Shown: positions 23,875-31,889 of the stretch, piece by piece
Position numbering within the stretch: position 1 is the first letter of the stretch
How the letters are laid out: every line of letters starts with the position of its first letter
Source: Lentzea flava
GTDB taxonomy: Bacteria > Actinomycetota > Actinomycetes > Mycobacteriales > Pseudonocardiaceae
Direction of reading: 5' to 3'
DNA length: 64,000 nucleotides
Assembly (NCBI RefSeq): GCF_014648475.1
Contig: NZ_BMRE01000034.1
Span: 1-64,000, forward strand
Program-made: the position numbers and the translations under genes
Notes under the pieces: generated by a model
What the model was told of the DNA's origin: nothing
What the model saw: only the letters and a program-made list of their open reading frames with translations
The model's database searches: none

Positions 23875-25163
23875 AGCTCGCGATCTTCGTCGGCGTGCTC
23901 GCCGAACTGGCCGGTGTCGGCCTCACCGCGACGGCGACCTGGCTGATCATGCGCGCCGCCGAGCACCCGCCGATGCAGGCGCTGACCGTGGCGATCGTCG
24001 CGGTCCGCACGCTCGCGCTGGCCAAGGGCGCCCTGCGCTACCTCGAACGCCTGACCAGCCACAAGGCCGTGCTCAGCGAGGCCGTCGAACTCCGCGGGCG
24101 GGTCTACGACGACCTCGCGCACCGCAGGCACATCCCGTCCGGCACCGCGCTCACGCGCATCGTCACGAACGTCGACCAGCACCTCGACAGCCGGCTCCGC
24201 ACCACCCTGCCGTGGGTCACCGCGGCACTGGTGAGCGCGGTGATGGCGGTCTTCTCGCTCCCCCTCGCGATCGGCCTGCTGATCAACGTCGTACTGCTCC
24301 CGTGGCTCGCCATCCGCAAGCCGCAAGACCTCACTCCGTTGCGCGCCAAGCTCACCGAACAAACCACGGAACTGGTGCACAGCAAAGAAGAACTGATCGC
24401 CTACGGCCTGTTCGACGAGAAACTTCGCGCAGCGACCAGGACCGCGAAAGAGCTGTCCCGCGAGGAACGCACCCGCGACCTGACCCCGCTGGCGATCGCC
24501 GTCCAGTTCGGTGCGGCACTGCTGATGCTCGCCCAGCACGAACCCGCCTGGCTGATCATGGCGGCCATCGCGACGTTCGAGATCACCGTCCCGCTGGCCG
24601 CGCTGACCAGGCCGGCGCCGGAACCGACCGACGAACCCGAGCCGTCCCACAACCCGGACTTCCCCGTGCCGCACGGCAAAACCGCGATCGTCGGCCCGAG
24701 CGGCAGCGGCAAGACCACGCTGCTCAACGCCATCGCCCACCAGCTCGAACCGAGCAAGGGCGCGCTGGCCGACGCGCACGTCTTCCACACGACGGTCCGC
24801 ACCAACGTCCTGCTGGCCAAACCCGATGCCACGCAAGCAGAGCTGGACCGGGCTGCCGCGATCACCGAGCTGGACCTCGACTGGGACCAGGTCGTCGGCG
24901 AACGCGGCGAGGAGATCTCCGGCGGCCAGCGCCAACGCCTGATCCTCACCAGGTCGGTGCTGGCGAACCCCGAGGTCCTGCTCATGGACGAGCCGACGGA
25001 AGGCCTCGACCCCGAGCAGGCCGACCGGGTGCTGAAGAACGTCCTGGACAACTGCCGGGGCACCGCACTCGTCGTGACGCACCGCGAAGAGCAGCTAGCG
25101 CTCTTCGACCACGTGCACCATCGGGGGCCGATCCGCCACGAGCACGTCGGTCGAGTCGGGTAG
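23871..25163 (+). CDS. cydC: CydC-type ABC transporter subunit, compact and lacking a Q-loop glutamine
   Basis: 430 residues (family usually 490-580). The membrane part retains the CydC hallmark LTATATWLIMRAAEHPP and RYLERLTSH. The ATPase domain has Walker A VGPSGSGKTT, signature EISGGQRQRL, Walker B LLMDEPTEGLDP and His switch VVTHREEQ. Between Walker A and the normal VAQDAHVF Q-loop some 25-30 residues are gone: the chain reads SKGALADAHVFHTTVRTN, so the Q-loop Gln is absent. It is the last gene of the cyd operon; its final 69 bp overlap the 3' end of convergent gpgS. Assignment firm, activity uncertain. Confidence 0.82.
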   Translation: MKLAIFVGVLAELAGVGLTATATWLIMRAAEHPPMQALTVAIVAVRTLALAKGALRYLERLTSHKAVLSEAVELRGRVYDDLAHRRHIPSGTALTRIVTNVDQHLDSRLRTTLPWVTAALVSAVMAVFSLPLAIGLLINVVLLPWLAIRKPQDLTPLRAKLTEQTTELVHSKEELIAYGLFDEKLRAATRTAKELSREERTRDLTPLAIAVQFGAALLMLAQHEPAWLIMAAIATFEITVPLAALTRPAPEPTDEPEPSHNPDFPVPHGKTAIVGPSGSGKTTLLNAIAHQLEPSKGALADAHVFHTTVRTNVLLAKPDATQAELDRAAAITELDLDWDQVVGERGEEISGGQRQRLILTRSVLANPEVLLMDEPTEGLDPEQADRVLKNVLDNCRGTALVVTHREEQLALFDHVHHRGPIRHEHVGRVG

Positions 25164-26006
25164 CCACTCCCCACCGACCTGCACGAACTGCGTGAGGGGC
25201 CCGGAATCGGCAGCAACCCCGCACCGGGCCAGCGCGGTCCCCATGATCTGCGAGGACATCACGCCGAGCTGCAGCAACGACCGGTTGCGGTGCTTGCGCA
25301 CGCCCAGGTTCACCTGGGCCAGTGCCGAAAGCCCGTGCAGCCGGTGCACGTCCAGCAGCAACCCGATCTCCACGCCGTACCCGGCCGCGAACGGCACGGA
25401 CTCCAAAAAGGACCGGGTGGCCGCGTACTCACCGCCGAGCGGTTGCACCACACCGGAGAGCTCGGGCCGCAACGTGTTCAGCAACGGTCGCGCCACCAGT
25501 TCGGTGACCCGTCCGCCACCGCTGCTCTCCAACCGCAACGGCCGCCGGTAGAAGCCCTTCACCAGGTGCACGTCGGCGTCCAGCAGCAACGGCCCGAGCA
25601 ATGCCGTCACGAACGCGGTCTCCGGATCCACCAGATCGGAGTCCAGGAAGACGATCAGATCGCCGGAGGTCGCGGCGAGCGAGCGCCACAGCACCTCGCC
25701 CTTGCCGGGCAACGGTTCGAGCCACGGCACGACGTCCTCGCGCCGCACCACCCGTGCGCCGGCGGCGGCAGCGACTTCCGCGGTCCGGTCGGTGGACCCG
25801 GAGTCCATCACCACCAGCTCGTCGACCAGCGTCCCGAGCAACGGCCGGACCACGCCGACGACGTCGCCGACGGTCTCCTCCTCGTTCAACGCGGGCAGCA
25901 CGACCGAGACGGTCCGGCCGCGCTTCAACGCCACCAGGTCGTCGGCCGTCCACGTCGGCTGCTGCCAGGTGTGCGTGGCGAACCAGGTTTCGACGGCGGG
26001 CAGCAT
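25095..26006 (-). CDS. gpgS: Glucosyl-3-phosphoglycerate synthase
   Basis: 303-residue GT-A fold retaining glucosyltransferase (GT81) making glucosyl-3-phosphoglycerate, the first step to the methylglucose lipopolysaccharides of actinobacteria. Motifs: VSVVLPALNEEETVGDVV at the start of the fold, VVMDSGSTDRT, the metal-binding FLDSDLVDP and the acceptor region QPLGGEYAATRSFLESVPFAAGYGVEIGLLLD, which is very characteristic. Mycobacterial Rv1208 is the homologue at the same map position. ATG 26006 coincides with the stop region of the FolP2 relic upstream, so the two are coupled. The 3' end overlaps cydC on the opposite strand by 69 bp. Confidence 0.95.
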   Translation of the reverse strand: MLPAVETWFATHTWQQPTWTADDLVALKRGRTVSVVLPALNEEETVGDVVGVVRPLLGTLVDELVVMDSGSTDRTAEVAAAAGARVVRREDVVPWLEPLPGKGEVLWRSLAATSGDLIVFLDSDLVDPETAFVTALLGPLLLDADVHLVKGFYRRPLRLESSGGGRVTELVARPLLNTLRPELSGVVQPLGGEYAATRSFLESVPFAAGYGVEIGLLLDVHRLHGLSALAQVNLGVRKHRNRSLLQLGVMSSQIMGTALARCGVAADSGPLTQFVQVGGEWLPDSTDVLVADRPPMVHVVEER

Positions 26007-26344
26007 CAGGCGAGCGCCCGCACCGCTCGGGCAGGCGGACGGGTTCCCGTCACGCTCGCAACCATCTCCACGACCTTCCTCGCCTGCCGCACGTCGGATG
26101 CACGAACGGCGCGTGCTCCGGACGTCGCAGCCACTGTGGCAGCCGCCAGGGTGAAATCCTCATCCCCTGCCGGGATCGTCACCACATCCAACGTTTCGGT
26201 GAGCGACGACAATTCCAGTTCGCCGTCGAATTCCACGACATCGGCTCCGTCATCAATGGCCTGCTTCAGCGCATCGGCGCTGGTCAGATGCGCAACGACC
26301 AGCACCCGGTCTTTCGGCAGCTCAGTGATGCGGAATCGGTTCAC
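26006..26344 (-). CDS. FolP2-like relic: dihydropteroate-synthase homologue with large internal deletion
   Basis: 112 residues at the exact place of mycobacterial folP2 (Rv1207, upstream of gpgS). The C-terminal third (TLAAATVAATSGARAVR, then a conserved ARKVVEMVASVTGTRPPAR ending) matches the end of FolP2, and the N-terminus (DRVLVVAHL ... AIDDGADVVEFDG) matches its first beta-alpha unit, but about 160 residues between them are missing, including every pterin and pABA/phosphate-binding motif of DHPS. It cannot fold as a TIM barrel or act as DHPS. The frame is intact and coupled to gpgS, so a small protein may still be made. Comparison is from memory of the FolP2 sequence. Confidence 0.6.
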   Translation of the reverse strand: MNRFRITELPKDRVLVVAHLTSADALKQAIDDGADVVEFDGELELSSLTETLDVVTIPAGDEDFTLAAATVAATSGARAVRASDVRQARKVVEMVASVTGTRPPARAVRALA

Positions 26345-26361
26345 GCCACTCAGCGTAAACA

Positions 26362-26417
26362 GTGAGCTGGCTCACAGCTTCTTGCTACCCATCAGTAGCA
26401 ATCTGGTTAACTCCCCA
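26362..26417. promoter_or_regulatory. Cluster of inverted repeats upstream of the secreted S15-like hydrolase
   Basis: Three perfect or near-perfect palindromes in 56 bp: GTGAGC-TG-GCTCAC (26362-26375), TTGCTAC-N6-GTAGCAA (26382-26401) and GTTA-N9-TAAC (about 26406-26422). The first two could be operators or a terminator for neighbouring transcripts; they lie 40-100 bp ahead of the hydrolase start. Confidence 0.4.
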
Positions 26418-26461
26418 GTAACAACCCTGTGTGATCTACGTCATGGTCAAGGAGGACCAGC

Positions 26462-27955
26462 GTGCGACGATCACTTGTTTTAGTCCTGGTACTCCTCACC
26501 TCCCTGCTCGGTGCTCCGGCTGCCATCGCGGCCCCCGGCAGCACCATCACCTACAGGTCGATCTCCGGCGTCGGCGGCACCACCCTGAAGGCCTTCGTCG
26601 TCGAACCGACCGGAGTGGGCAGCGGCCCCTTCCCGTTGCTCGTCATGCCGGCCAGCTGGGCGGTGCCGAACATCGAGTACGTCGGCGCGGCGGCCAAGCT
26701 CGCCAAGGAGTCCGGCTACGTCGTCGTGAGCTACACGAGCCGCGGCTTCTGGGACTCCGGCGGTGAGATCGACATCGCCGGACCGGACACCGTCAACGAC
26801 GTCAGTTCGGTCATCGACTGGGCCGTCGCCAACGCGCACGCCGACGTCACCAGGGTCGGCGTCGCCGGAATCTCCTACGGTGGCGGCCAATCGCTGCTCG
26901 CCGCCGCCAACGACCCGCGCATCAAGGCCGTCGCGGCGCTGAGCACGTGGACCGACCTCGCCCGGTCGCTCTACCCCAACAGCACCGTGAACAAGCAGGC
27001 CGTCGAGGTCCTGCTGGCCGCAGGCCACGCCACCGGACGCCCCGGCCCCGTCCTCACCGAGGCCGAGGACGCCTACCGCGACGGCAGGTTCTGGGAGGTC
27101 GTGCCGATCTCCGCGGGCCGTTCCGCCGCCTCGAAGATCGCGCAGATCAACGCCAACGGCACCGCGGTGATGATCGGCAACGCGTGGAACGACGGCATCT
27201 TCGCGCCGGGCCAGGTCGCGGACTTCTACTCGAAGCTCACCGGCCCCAAGCGGCTCATGCTCTCGCCGGGTGACCACGCCACCGCCGAGCTCTTCGGCGC
27301 GGCAGGCCTGCCCAACGAGATCTGGGAGTCCGTCGGCCGCTGGTTCGACCGCTACGTCAAGGGCACGGCCAACGGCGTCGAGGCCGAGCAGCCGGTGCAG
27401 CTCAAGCCCAACAACGGCGGCACGTGGAAGAAGTTCGGCGCGTGGCCTGCGGGCGCCGCCGACACGATGCAGCTCGACGCGAAGAAGATCTACGCGGGCT
27501 GGAACACCGTCGCCGACAGCGGCACGATCCTGCTCTCCGGTGCCCTGCAAGGGTTCCTGAACATCCCGACCGGGGTGGCGCTGCCGTTCATCGACCGCAA
27601 CCTCGCCGGCGTGTGGAGCGGTCCGCAGTACCCGAACGGCGCCACGATCGCGGGCACGCCGAAGCTGAAGGTGCAGGTGACGCCCAGCGCGGAGACCACC
27701 ACGCTGTTCGCGTACCTGTACGAGGCCGGGCCGCTCGGCCTGGGCTCGCTGATCACGCACAAGCCGGTGAAGGTGACCGGGGCAGGCCGCACGCAGACGC
27801 TCGACGTGGAGCTCGAGCCGACCGTCTGGAACGTCGGCGCCGGCAACCGGCTGGCGTTCGTGATCGACACGGTCGACCCCCGCTACCTGACCGAATCGAC
27901 ACGTGGTGCAACTGTCACCTTCGGACCGTCGAGCTTGACGGTGCCCAAGGCGTAA
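26462..27955 (+). CDS. Secreted alpha/beta-hydrolase, X-Pro dipeptidyl-peptidase (S15)-like
   Basis: 497 residues. Signal peptide about 1-24 (ends IAA). The alpha/beta-hydrolase domain follows: VVVSYTSRGFWDSGG oxyanion region, nucleophile elbow GISYGGG (Ser), an Asp near NAWNDGIF and His in SPGDHA. The C-terminal about 150 residues form the jelly-roll domain found after S15/CocE-type catalytic domains (LKVQVTPSAETTTLFAYLYE). Such enzymes cleave dipeptides, acyl esters or beta-lactam side chains outside the cell. Start GTG 26462 has an excellent AAGGAGG site. No co-directional partner except the AlkZ-like gene 10 nt downstream. Confidence 0.88.
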   Translation: MRRSLVLVLVLLTSLLGAPAAIAAPGSTITYRSISGVGGTTLKAFVVEPTGVGSGPFPLLVMPASWAVPNIEYVGAAAKLAKESGYVVVSYTSRGFWDSGGEIDIAGPDTVNDVSSVIDWAVANAHADVTRVGVAGISYGGGQSLLAAANDPRIKAVAALSTWTDLARSLYPNSTVNKQAVEVLLAAGHATGRPGPVLTEAEDAYRDGRFWEVVPISAGRSAASKIAQINANGTAVMIGNAWNDGIFAPGQVADFYSKLTGPKRLMLSPGDHATAELFGAAGLPNEIWESVGRWFDRYVKGTANGVEAEQPVQLKPNNGGTWKKFGAWPAGAADTMQLDAKKIYAGWNTVADSGTILLSGALQGFLNIPTGVALPFIDRNLAGVWSGPQYPNGATIAGTPKLKVQVTPSAETTTLFAYLYEAGPLGLGSLITHKPVKVTGAGRTQTLDVELEPTVWNVGAGNRLAFVIDTVDPRYLTESTRGATVTFGPSSLTVPKA

Positions 27956-27965
27956 GAATGTCCGG

Positions 27966-29018
27966 GTGGACTTCACCCGGCAGCAGGTGCTCTTCCACCG
28001 GATCCATCAGCACGAGCTGGACCGGCGGGTCTCCGACGCGGCCGAGCTGGCGGTGTTCTCCCTGGGCGTCCAGGACAACACCTCCGGCTCGGCCCTGCTG
28101 AGTCTCGCCGCCCGTCTCGCCTCACCCTCCACGGACGAGTTCACCGTCACGTGGTCCGTGCGCGGTGCCCCTCACCTGCACCGAGCCGGTGAGCTGAAGG
28201 CGTTCGCCCGTGCCCTGTGGCCGTGGAGCGACGCCGACGCCCGTGCGCGCGCCTCTCGTCCCAAGGTCGACGACATGGTGGCGGCGTTGCGGCACATCGC
28301 CACGGCGATGCGGTCGATCGTCACGAAGCCGATGACCAAGGGCGACGTCAGCAAGGCGCTGACCCCGTTGGCGCCCAAGCAGACGATCGAGGCGTGCCGG
28401 AGCTGCCAGACCGAGCACGTGAGCGACCCGATCTTCCGGCTCGGCGCACTCCCCGCTGGCCTCCGGATCCTGCCGGAGGAGAAGACCGTGACGTTCGAAC
28501 GCATCCACGGCTGGCCGGGTGTTCCGCGCAAGACCGCTGGCTTCGACGAGCTGGTGCACCGCTATCTCACCCTGCACGGGCCGGCCGGACCGTCCGAAGT
28601 GGCCGGTTACTTCGGCACGACCACCCGCGAGGTCAAGAAGAGGTGGCCGAAGGAAGGCCTCGTGGAGGTGACCGTCGAGGGTCAGCCGGCGTGGCTGCCG
28701 GAGGGCGTGGAGATCGCCGACGCCGAACCGCCGGACGTGCGGCTGCTCCCGCCGACCGACCCGTACCTGCAGGCCCGCGACCGGGACCTGCTGCTGCCGG
28801 ACAAGGCGGCGCAGAAGGACATCTTCCGCGTCCTGGGTCGCCGCGGCGCCATCCTCGTGGACGGCGAGATCGCGGGCTCCTGGCAGGGCAGGGTGGTGTC
28901 CGGCAAGCGGTTCGAGGTCACGGCCACGCCGTACCGCCCGCTGCCGGATCTCCTGCCGGAGGCCCAGATCCTGGCTCAGGCCAAGGGACTAGCGGACGCA
29001 AGCGTCAAGAGCGACTGA
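27966..29018 (+). CDS. Winged-helix DNA glycosylase AlkZ-like protein (HTH_42 family)
   Basis: 350 residues of the HTH_42/AlkZ family: tandem winged helices such as LVHRYLTLHGPAGPSEVAGYFGTTTREVKKRW and a C-terminal beta domain ending PYRPLPDLL. AlkZ/YcaQ enzymes unhook interstrand crosslinks and excise bulky alkyl adducts using a QxQ or QxD pair; here the equivalent place reads FSLGVQDNTSG, so the first Gln is present but the third position is Asn. Whether it is catalytically active is therefore unclear. It starts 10 nt after the S15-like gene and may be co-transcribed; it converges on the LOG gene. Several actinobacteria protect themselves from DNA-alkylating metabolites with this family. 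Confidence 0.8.
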   Translation: MDFTRQQVLFHRIHQHELDRRVSDAAELAVFSLGVQDNTSGSALLSLAARLASPSTDEFTVTWSVRGAPHLHRAGELKAFARALWPWSDADARARASRPKVDDMVAALRHIATAMRSIVTKPMTKGDVSKALTPLAPKQTIEACRSCQTEHVSDPIFRLGALPAGLRILPEEKTVTFERIHGWPGVPRKTAGFDELVHRYLTLHGPAGPSEVAGYFGTTTREVKKRWPKEGLVEVTVEGQPAWLPEGVEIADAEPPDVRLLPPTDPYLQARDRDLLLPDKAAQKDIFRVLGRRGAILVDGEIAGSWQGRVVSGKRFEVTATPYRPLPDLLPEAQILAQAKGLADASVKSD

Positions 29019-29522
29019 CACGTCGTCCGTGACGACGAGCGAGTTCAACGCGGCGTGCGACACAAAGCCCTTGTCGCGCAGGTGCGTCAGCCAGTCGACG
29101 AGTCCCTTGTAGTGGTCGTCGACGTCGAGCAGCACGACGGGCTTGGCGTGCATGCCCAGCACACCCGCCGTCCACACCTCGAAGAACTCCTCGGCGGTCC
29201 CGATGCCACCGGGCAGCGTCAGGAACGCGTCCGCCCTGTCGTCCATCATCTTCTTGCGCTCGCGCATGGTGTCGACGACGTGCAGCTCGGTCGACTCGCG
29301 GTCCGCGATCTCCCTGGTGGCGAGCCCCTTGGGGATCACGCCGTACGTGTGCGCGCCGCCGGCCCTGGCTTCCCGCGCCACCGCGCCCATCATCGACGTC
29401 TGCCCGCCACCCCAGACGAGGTTCCAGCCGCGTGCCGCGATCTGGCGCCCCACCTCGGCGGCGAGGTCGATGTAGGTCTGGGGAACCGTGGCCAGACTGC
29501 CGCAGTAGACAGCTACGTACAT
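28989..29522 (-). CDS. LOG-family protein (cytokinin riboside phosphoribohydrolase-like), short form
   Basis: 177 residues of the LONELY GUY family. The nucleotide-binding loop (VWGGGQTSMMGAVA) and the catalytic PGGIGTAEEFFEVW with the Glu are intact, with the conserved Arg in MRERKKMMDDRADAF. The family hydrolyses nucleoside 5'-monophosphates to free base and ribose 5-phosphate. Its start is coupled to the stop of a second, longer LOG gene (TGATG). Rv1205, the mycobacterial homologue, lies at the matching position and produces cytokinin-like bases. The 3' end overlaps the convergent AlkZ-like gene by 30 bp. Confidence 0.9.
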   Translation of the reverse strand: MYVAVYCGSLATVPQTYIDLAAEVGRQIAARGWNLVWGGGQTSMMGAVAREARAGGAHTYGVIPKGLATREIADRESTELHVVDTMRERKKMMDDRADAFLTLPGGIGTAEEFFEVWTAGVLGMHAKPVVLLDVDDHYKGLVDWLTHLRDKGFVSHAALNSLVVTDDVSVALDACVR

Positions 29523-30298
29523 CAGTGTGCGTCCGCCCATGCCTGGTGCGCTTCCTTGACCACGCGCACCGCGTCCTCGATGTCGTCGGTGAGGTGCAGC
29601 AGCGCGAGGTCCTTCTCGCCCACCTTGCCACCTTCCAGCACCGAGTTCTTGACCCAGTCGTACAGCCCCTGCCAGTAGCTGCGGCCGAACAACACCACCG
29701 GGAACTTCGTGACCTTCTTCGTCTGCACCAGCGTCAGCGCCTCGAACAGCTCGTCGAGCGTGCCGAACCCGCCCGGCAGGCAGATGAACGCCTGCGAGTA
29801 CTTGATGAACATCGTCTTGCGCACGAAGAAGTACCGGAAGTTCACGCCGAGATCGACCCACGGGTTGAGCCCCTGTTCGAACGGCAGCTCGATCCCGAGC
29901 CCGATGGAGAACCCACCGGCCTCCGAACACCCGCGGTTGACCGCCTCCATGGCACCGGGCCCACCGCCGGTGATCACCGCGAACCCGGCCTCGGCCAATG
30001 CCCCGCCGAGATCCCGCCCTGTCTGGTACTCGGGGTGATCCCGCCCGGTCCGAGCCGACCCGAACACCGTCACCGCGCTGGGCACCTCGGCGAGCGCCCC
30101 GAACCCCTCGACGAACTCGGCCTGAATCCGCAACACGCGCCACGGATCCGTGTGCACCCAGTCCGAGGGCCCGCGCGAATCCAGCAACCGCTGATCCGTG
30201 GTGGTCAGCTCGTCCCGGCGCCCGCGCCGCAACACGACCGGCCCGCGCATCTTCTCCTTGGGACGCTCGTCCACCACGCCGTTCTCGTCTTCCGTCAT
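29522..30298 (-). CDS. LOG-family protein, long form
   Basis: About 258 residues. N-terminal about 80 residues are an added basic segment; the Rossmann-like LOG core follows with VTVFGSARTGRDHPEY, ITGGGPGAMEAVNRGC and catalytic PGGFGTLDELFEALTLVQT. Long LOGs of this type act as nucleotide phosphoribohydrolases or as structural paralogues; substrate unknown. ATG 30298 is preceded by TAATAT at 7 nt (leaderless promoter) and a GTG at 30301; dapE ends only a few bases upstream, so read-through from dapE is also possible. It is followed by the short LOG, the two being translationally coupled. Confidence 0.88.
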   Translation of the reverse strand: MTEDENGVVDERPKEKMRGPVVLRRGRRDELTTTDQRLLDSRGPSDWVHTDPWRVLRIQAEFVEGFGALAEVPSAVTVFGSARTGRDHPEYQTGRDLGGALAEAGFAVITGGGPGAMEAVNRGCSEAGGFSIGLGIELPFEQGLNPWVDLGVNFRYFFVRKTMFIKYSQAFICLPGGFGTLDELFEALTLVQTKKVTKFPVVLFGRSYWQGLYDWVKNSVLEGGKVGEKDLALLHLTDDIEDAVRVVKEAHQAWADAH

Positions 30299-30305
30299 CA
30301 CCGAG

Positions 30306-30311
30306 ATATTA
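30306..30311 (-). promoter_or_regulatory. -10 hexamer TAATAT ahead of long LOG gene
   Basis: TAATAT on the minus strand, 7 nt before ATG 30298, in the 14-nt gap after dapE. It is the closest match to consensus TATAAT among the leaderless-type signals of this region. Confidence 0.4.
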
Positions 30312-30315
30312 GTGA

Positions 30316-31383
30316 TCAGGCAAGCAAAAATCGCTTAAGCACGTCGAAACACCCGGTGATCTGATGGACCGGCACGTTCTCTTCGCGAGTGTGCGCCAAC
30401 GTGGGATCGCCCGGCCCGAAATTGACCGCGGGCATCCCCAGCGCCGCGAACCGAGCCACGTCCGTCCACCCGAGCTTCGCCACCGGCGTCCCGCCGGCGG
30501 CCTGAACGAGCTCCTGCGCCGCCGGTGCGTGCAGCCCTGGCAGCGCCCCGCCCGCGAAGTCCGTGACCGTCACGTCGAAGCCCTCGAACACCTCACGCAG
30601 GTGCGCCTCGGCCTGCTCCACCGACCGGTCCGGCGCGAACCGGTGGTTGATCGTGAGCACGGCCTCGTCCGGCACCACGTTCCCGGCGACCCCACCGCTG
30701 ATCTTCACGGCCTGCAGCCCTTCGTGGTACCGGCACCCGTCGATCTCGGGCTGCCGGGGCACGTAGGCCTCCAGCCGGCGCAACGCCTCGCCCATCCCGT
30801 GAATGGCGTTGACCCCCATCCACGCCCGAGCGGTGTGCGCCCGCTTGCCGGTGGTCCGGATCTCGATGCGCATGGTCCCCTGACACCCGGCCTCCACCGT
30901 CCCGTTGGACGGCTCACAAACGATGGCCAGATCGCCCTTCAACCATTCCTGCAGGTCCCGCTGAATGCGCGTGAGCCCGTTCCGCTCGGCCTCGATCTCC
31001 TCGCAGTCGTAAAACACGAACGTCAAGTCGTGCCGCGCGTTCAAGCTGAGGGCCGCGATCGCGAGCATGACCGCGTCGCCGCCCTTCATGTCCACGGTCC
31101 CGCACCCGTGCAACACATCGCCTTCACGGCGACTGGGAAAGTTCTGGTTGATCGGCACGGTGTCCAGGTGCCCGGCCAGCACGACCCGGCGCTCCCGCCC
31201 GAGATTCGTCCGAGCCAGCACCGCGTTCCCTGATCGAGTGATCTCCAGATGCGGCGCGTGCACCTGCAACGACCGCTCCACGAGATCCGCGATCTCCGCC
31301 TCCTCCCCGGACACGCTGCGCACATCCACCAGCGCGGCAGTCAGTTCGACGGGGTCGGCGAAGAGATCAAGGGTGTCGGACAC
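30316..31383 (-). CDS. dapE: Succinyl-diaminopimelate desuccinylase
   Basis: 355-residue M20 amidase that removes succinate from N-succinyl-LL-DAP in the succinylase route to meso-DAP and lysine. Zinc motifs: LAGHLDTVPIN, GCGTVDMKGGDAVML, the catalytic CEEIEAERNG and the C-terminal PTLAHTREENVPV His. Start GTG 31383 is preferred because TAGGGT lies 7 nt before it (leaderless) and no ribosome site is seen; GTG 31392 and TTG 31401 are alternatives. dapD and dapC are nearby, so the DAP pathway is largely encoded here. Homologue Rv1202. Confidence 0.95.
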   Translation of the reverse strand: MSDTLDLFADPVELTAALVDVRSVSGEEAEIADLVERSLQVHAPHLEITRSGNAVLARTNLGRERRVVLAGHLDTVPINQNFPSRREGDVLHGCGTVDMKGGDAVMLAIAALSLNARHDLTFVFYDCEEIEAERNGLTRIQRDLQEWLKGDLAIVCEPSNGTVEAGCQGTMRIEIRTTGKRAHTARAWMGVNAIHGMGEALRRLEAYVPRQPEIDGCRYHEGLQAVKISGGVAGNVVPDEAVLTINHRFAPDRSVEQAEAHLREVFEGFDVTVTDFAGGALPGLHAPAAQELVQAAGGTPVAKLGWTDVARFAALGMPAVNFGPGDPTLAHTREENVPVHQITGCFDVLKRFLLA

Positions 31384-31390
31384 GCCGTTC

Positions 31391-31436
31391 ACCCTACTCA
31401 AGCGAATTGAGCGCTAGCCCGTTCGGCCGATACCGT
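31391..31436. promoter_or_regulatory. Divergent leaderless promoters: dapE and lipoprotein gene
   Basis: Minus strand TAGGGT (31396-31391) ends 7 nt before the dapE GTG. Plus strand TACCGT (31431-31436) ends 7 nt before GTG 31444 of the small lipoprotein. Both fit TANNNT elements spaced for leaderless mRNAs. Confidence 0.4.
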
Positions 31437-31443
31437 GCGCTGC

Positions 31444-31857
31444 GTGATCAAGTGCACACTGCTGGTCATCTCCCTGTTGCTCATGACCACCGGCTGCGGC
31501 GAACCTCCGGAGGCGTGCGCCCGCCAGTGCGGCGAGATCCGTTCCCTCTTCGCGGCCCCGTGCGGCTCCCAGCACAGCGGCACCCCGGCGGACTGCGCCA
31601 CGTGGGTGGCCCAGGTCAGCGCGATGACCCGCAAGCTGGACAGGTCCCTCCAGGGCAAGCAGGTCCAGGACGACGTCAGCGAGGTCCTTCCCCGCCTGAT
31701 GACCGCGGTGGGCGACTTCGAGACCCACAGGTGCGGCGAAGTCCAGGTGGACAACGTGGCCAGCACGGACGCCCGCCAGTCGAAGTGCAACGAGGCGCTC
31801 ATCGCCACGAGGGGCGACCTGGGCTCGCTCTACTTCAGCGCGGACGTCCCCGGCTGA
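31444..31857 (+). CDS. Small Cys-rich lipoprotein
   Basis: 137 residues with a lipoprotein signal peptide (VIKCTLLVISLLLMTTGC, lipobox MTTGC). The mature domain contains six further cysteines (CARQCGEI, APCGSQ, ADCATW, HRCGE, SKCNE), suggesting disulfides in an extracellular helical fold. I recognise no family. GTG 31444 is chosen since TACCGT lies 7 nt upstream; GTG 31435 would add three residues. It is divergent from dapE and 32 nt upstream of dapD, which has its own promoter. Function unknown. Confidence 0.78.
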   Translation: MIKCTLLVISLLLMTTGCGEPPEACARQCGEIRSLFAAPCGSQHSGTPADCATWVAQVSAMTRKLDRSLQGKQVQDDVSEVLPRLMTAVGDFETHRCGEVQVDNVASTDARQSKCNEALIATRGDLGSLYFSADVPG

Positions 31858-31875
31858 ACCCTTCGTCGTCCGGAC

Positions 31876-31881
31876 TAGGCT
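31876..31881 (+). promoter_or_regulatory. dapD -10 hexamer TAGGCT
   Basis: TAGGCT ends 8 nt before the dapD GTG; no ribosome site is present, consistent with a leaderless mRNA. Confidence 0.4.
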
Positions 31882-31889
31882 GAACCACC

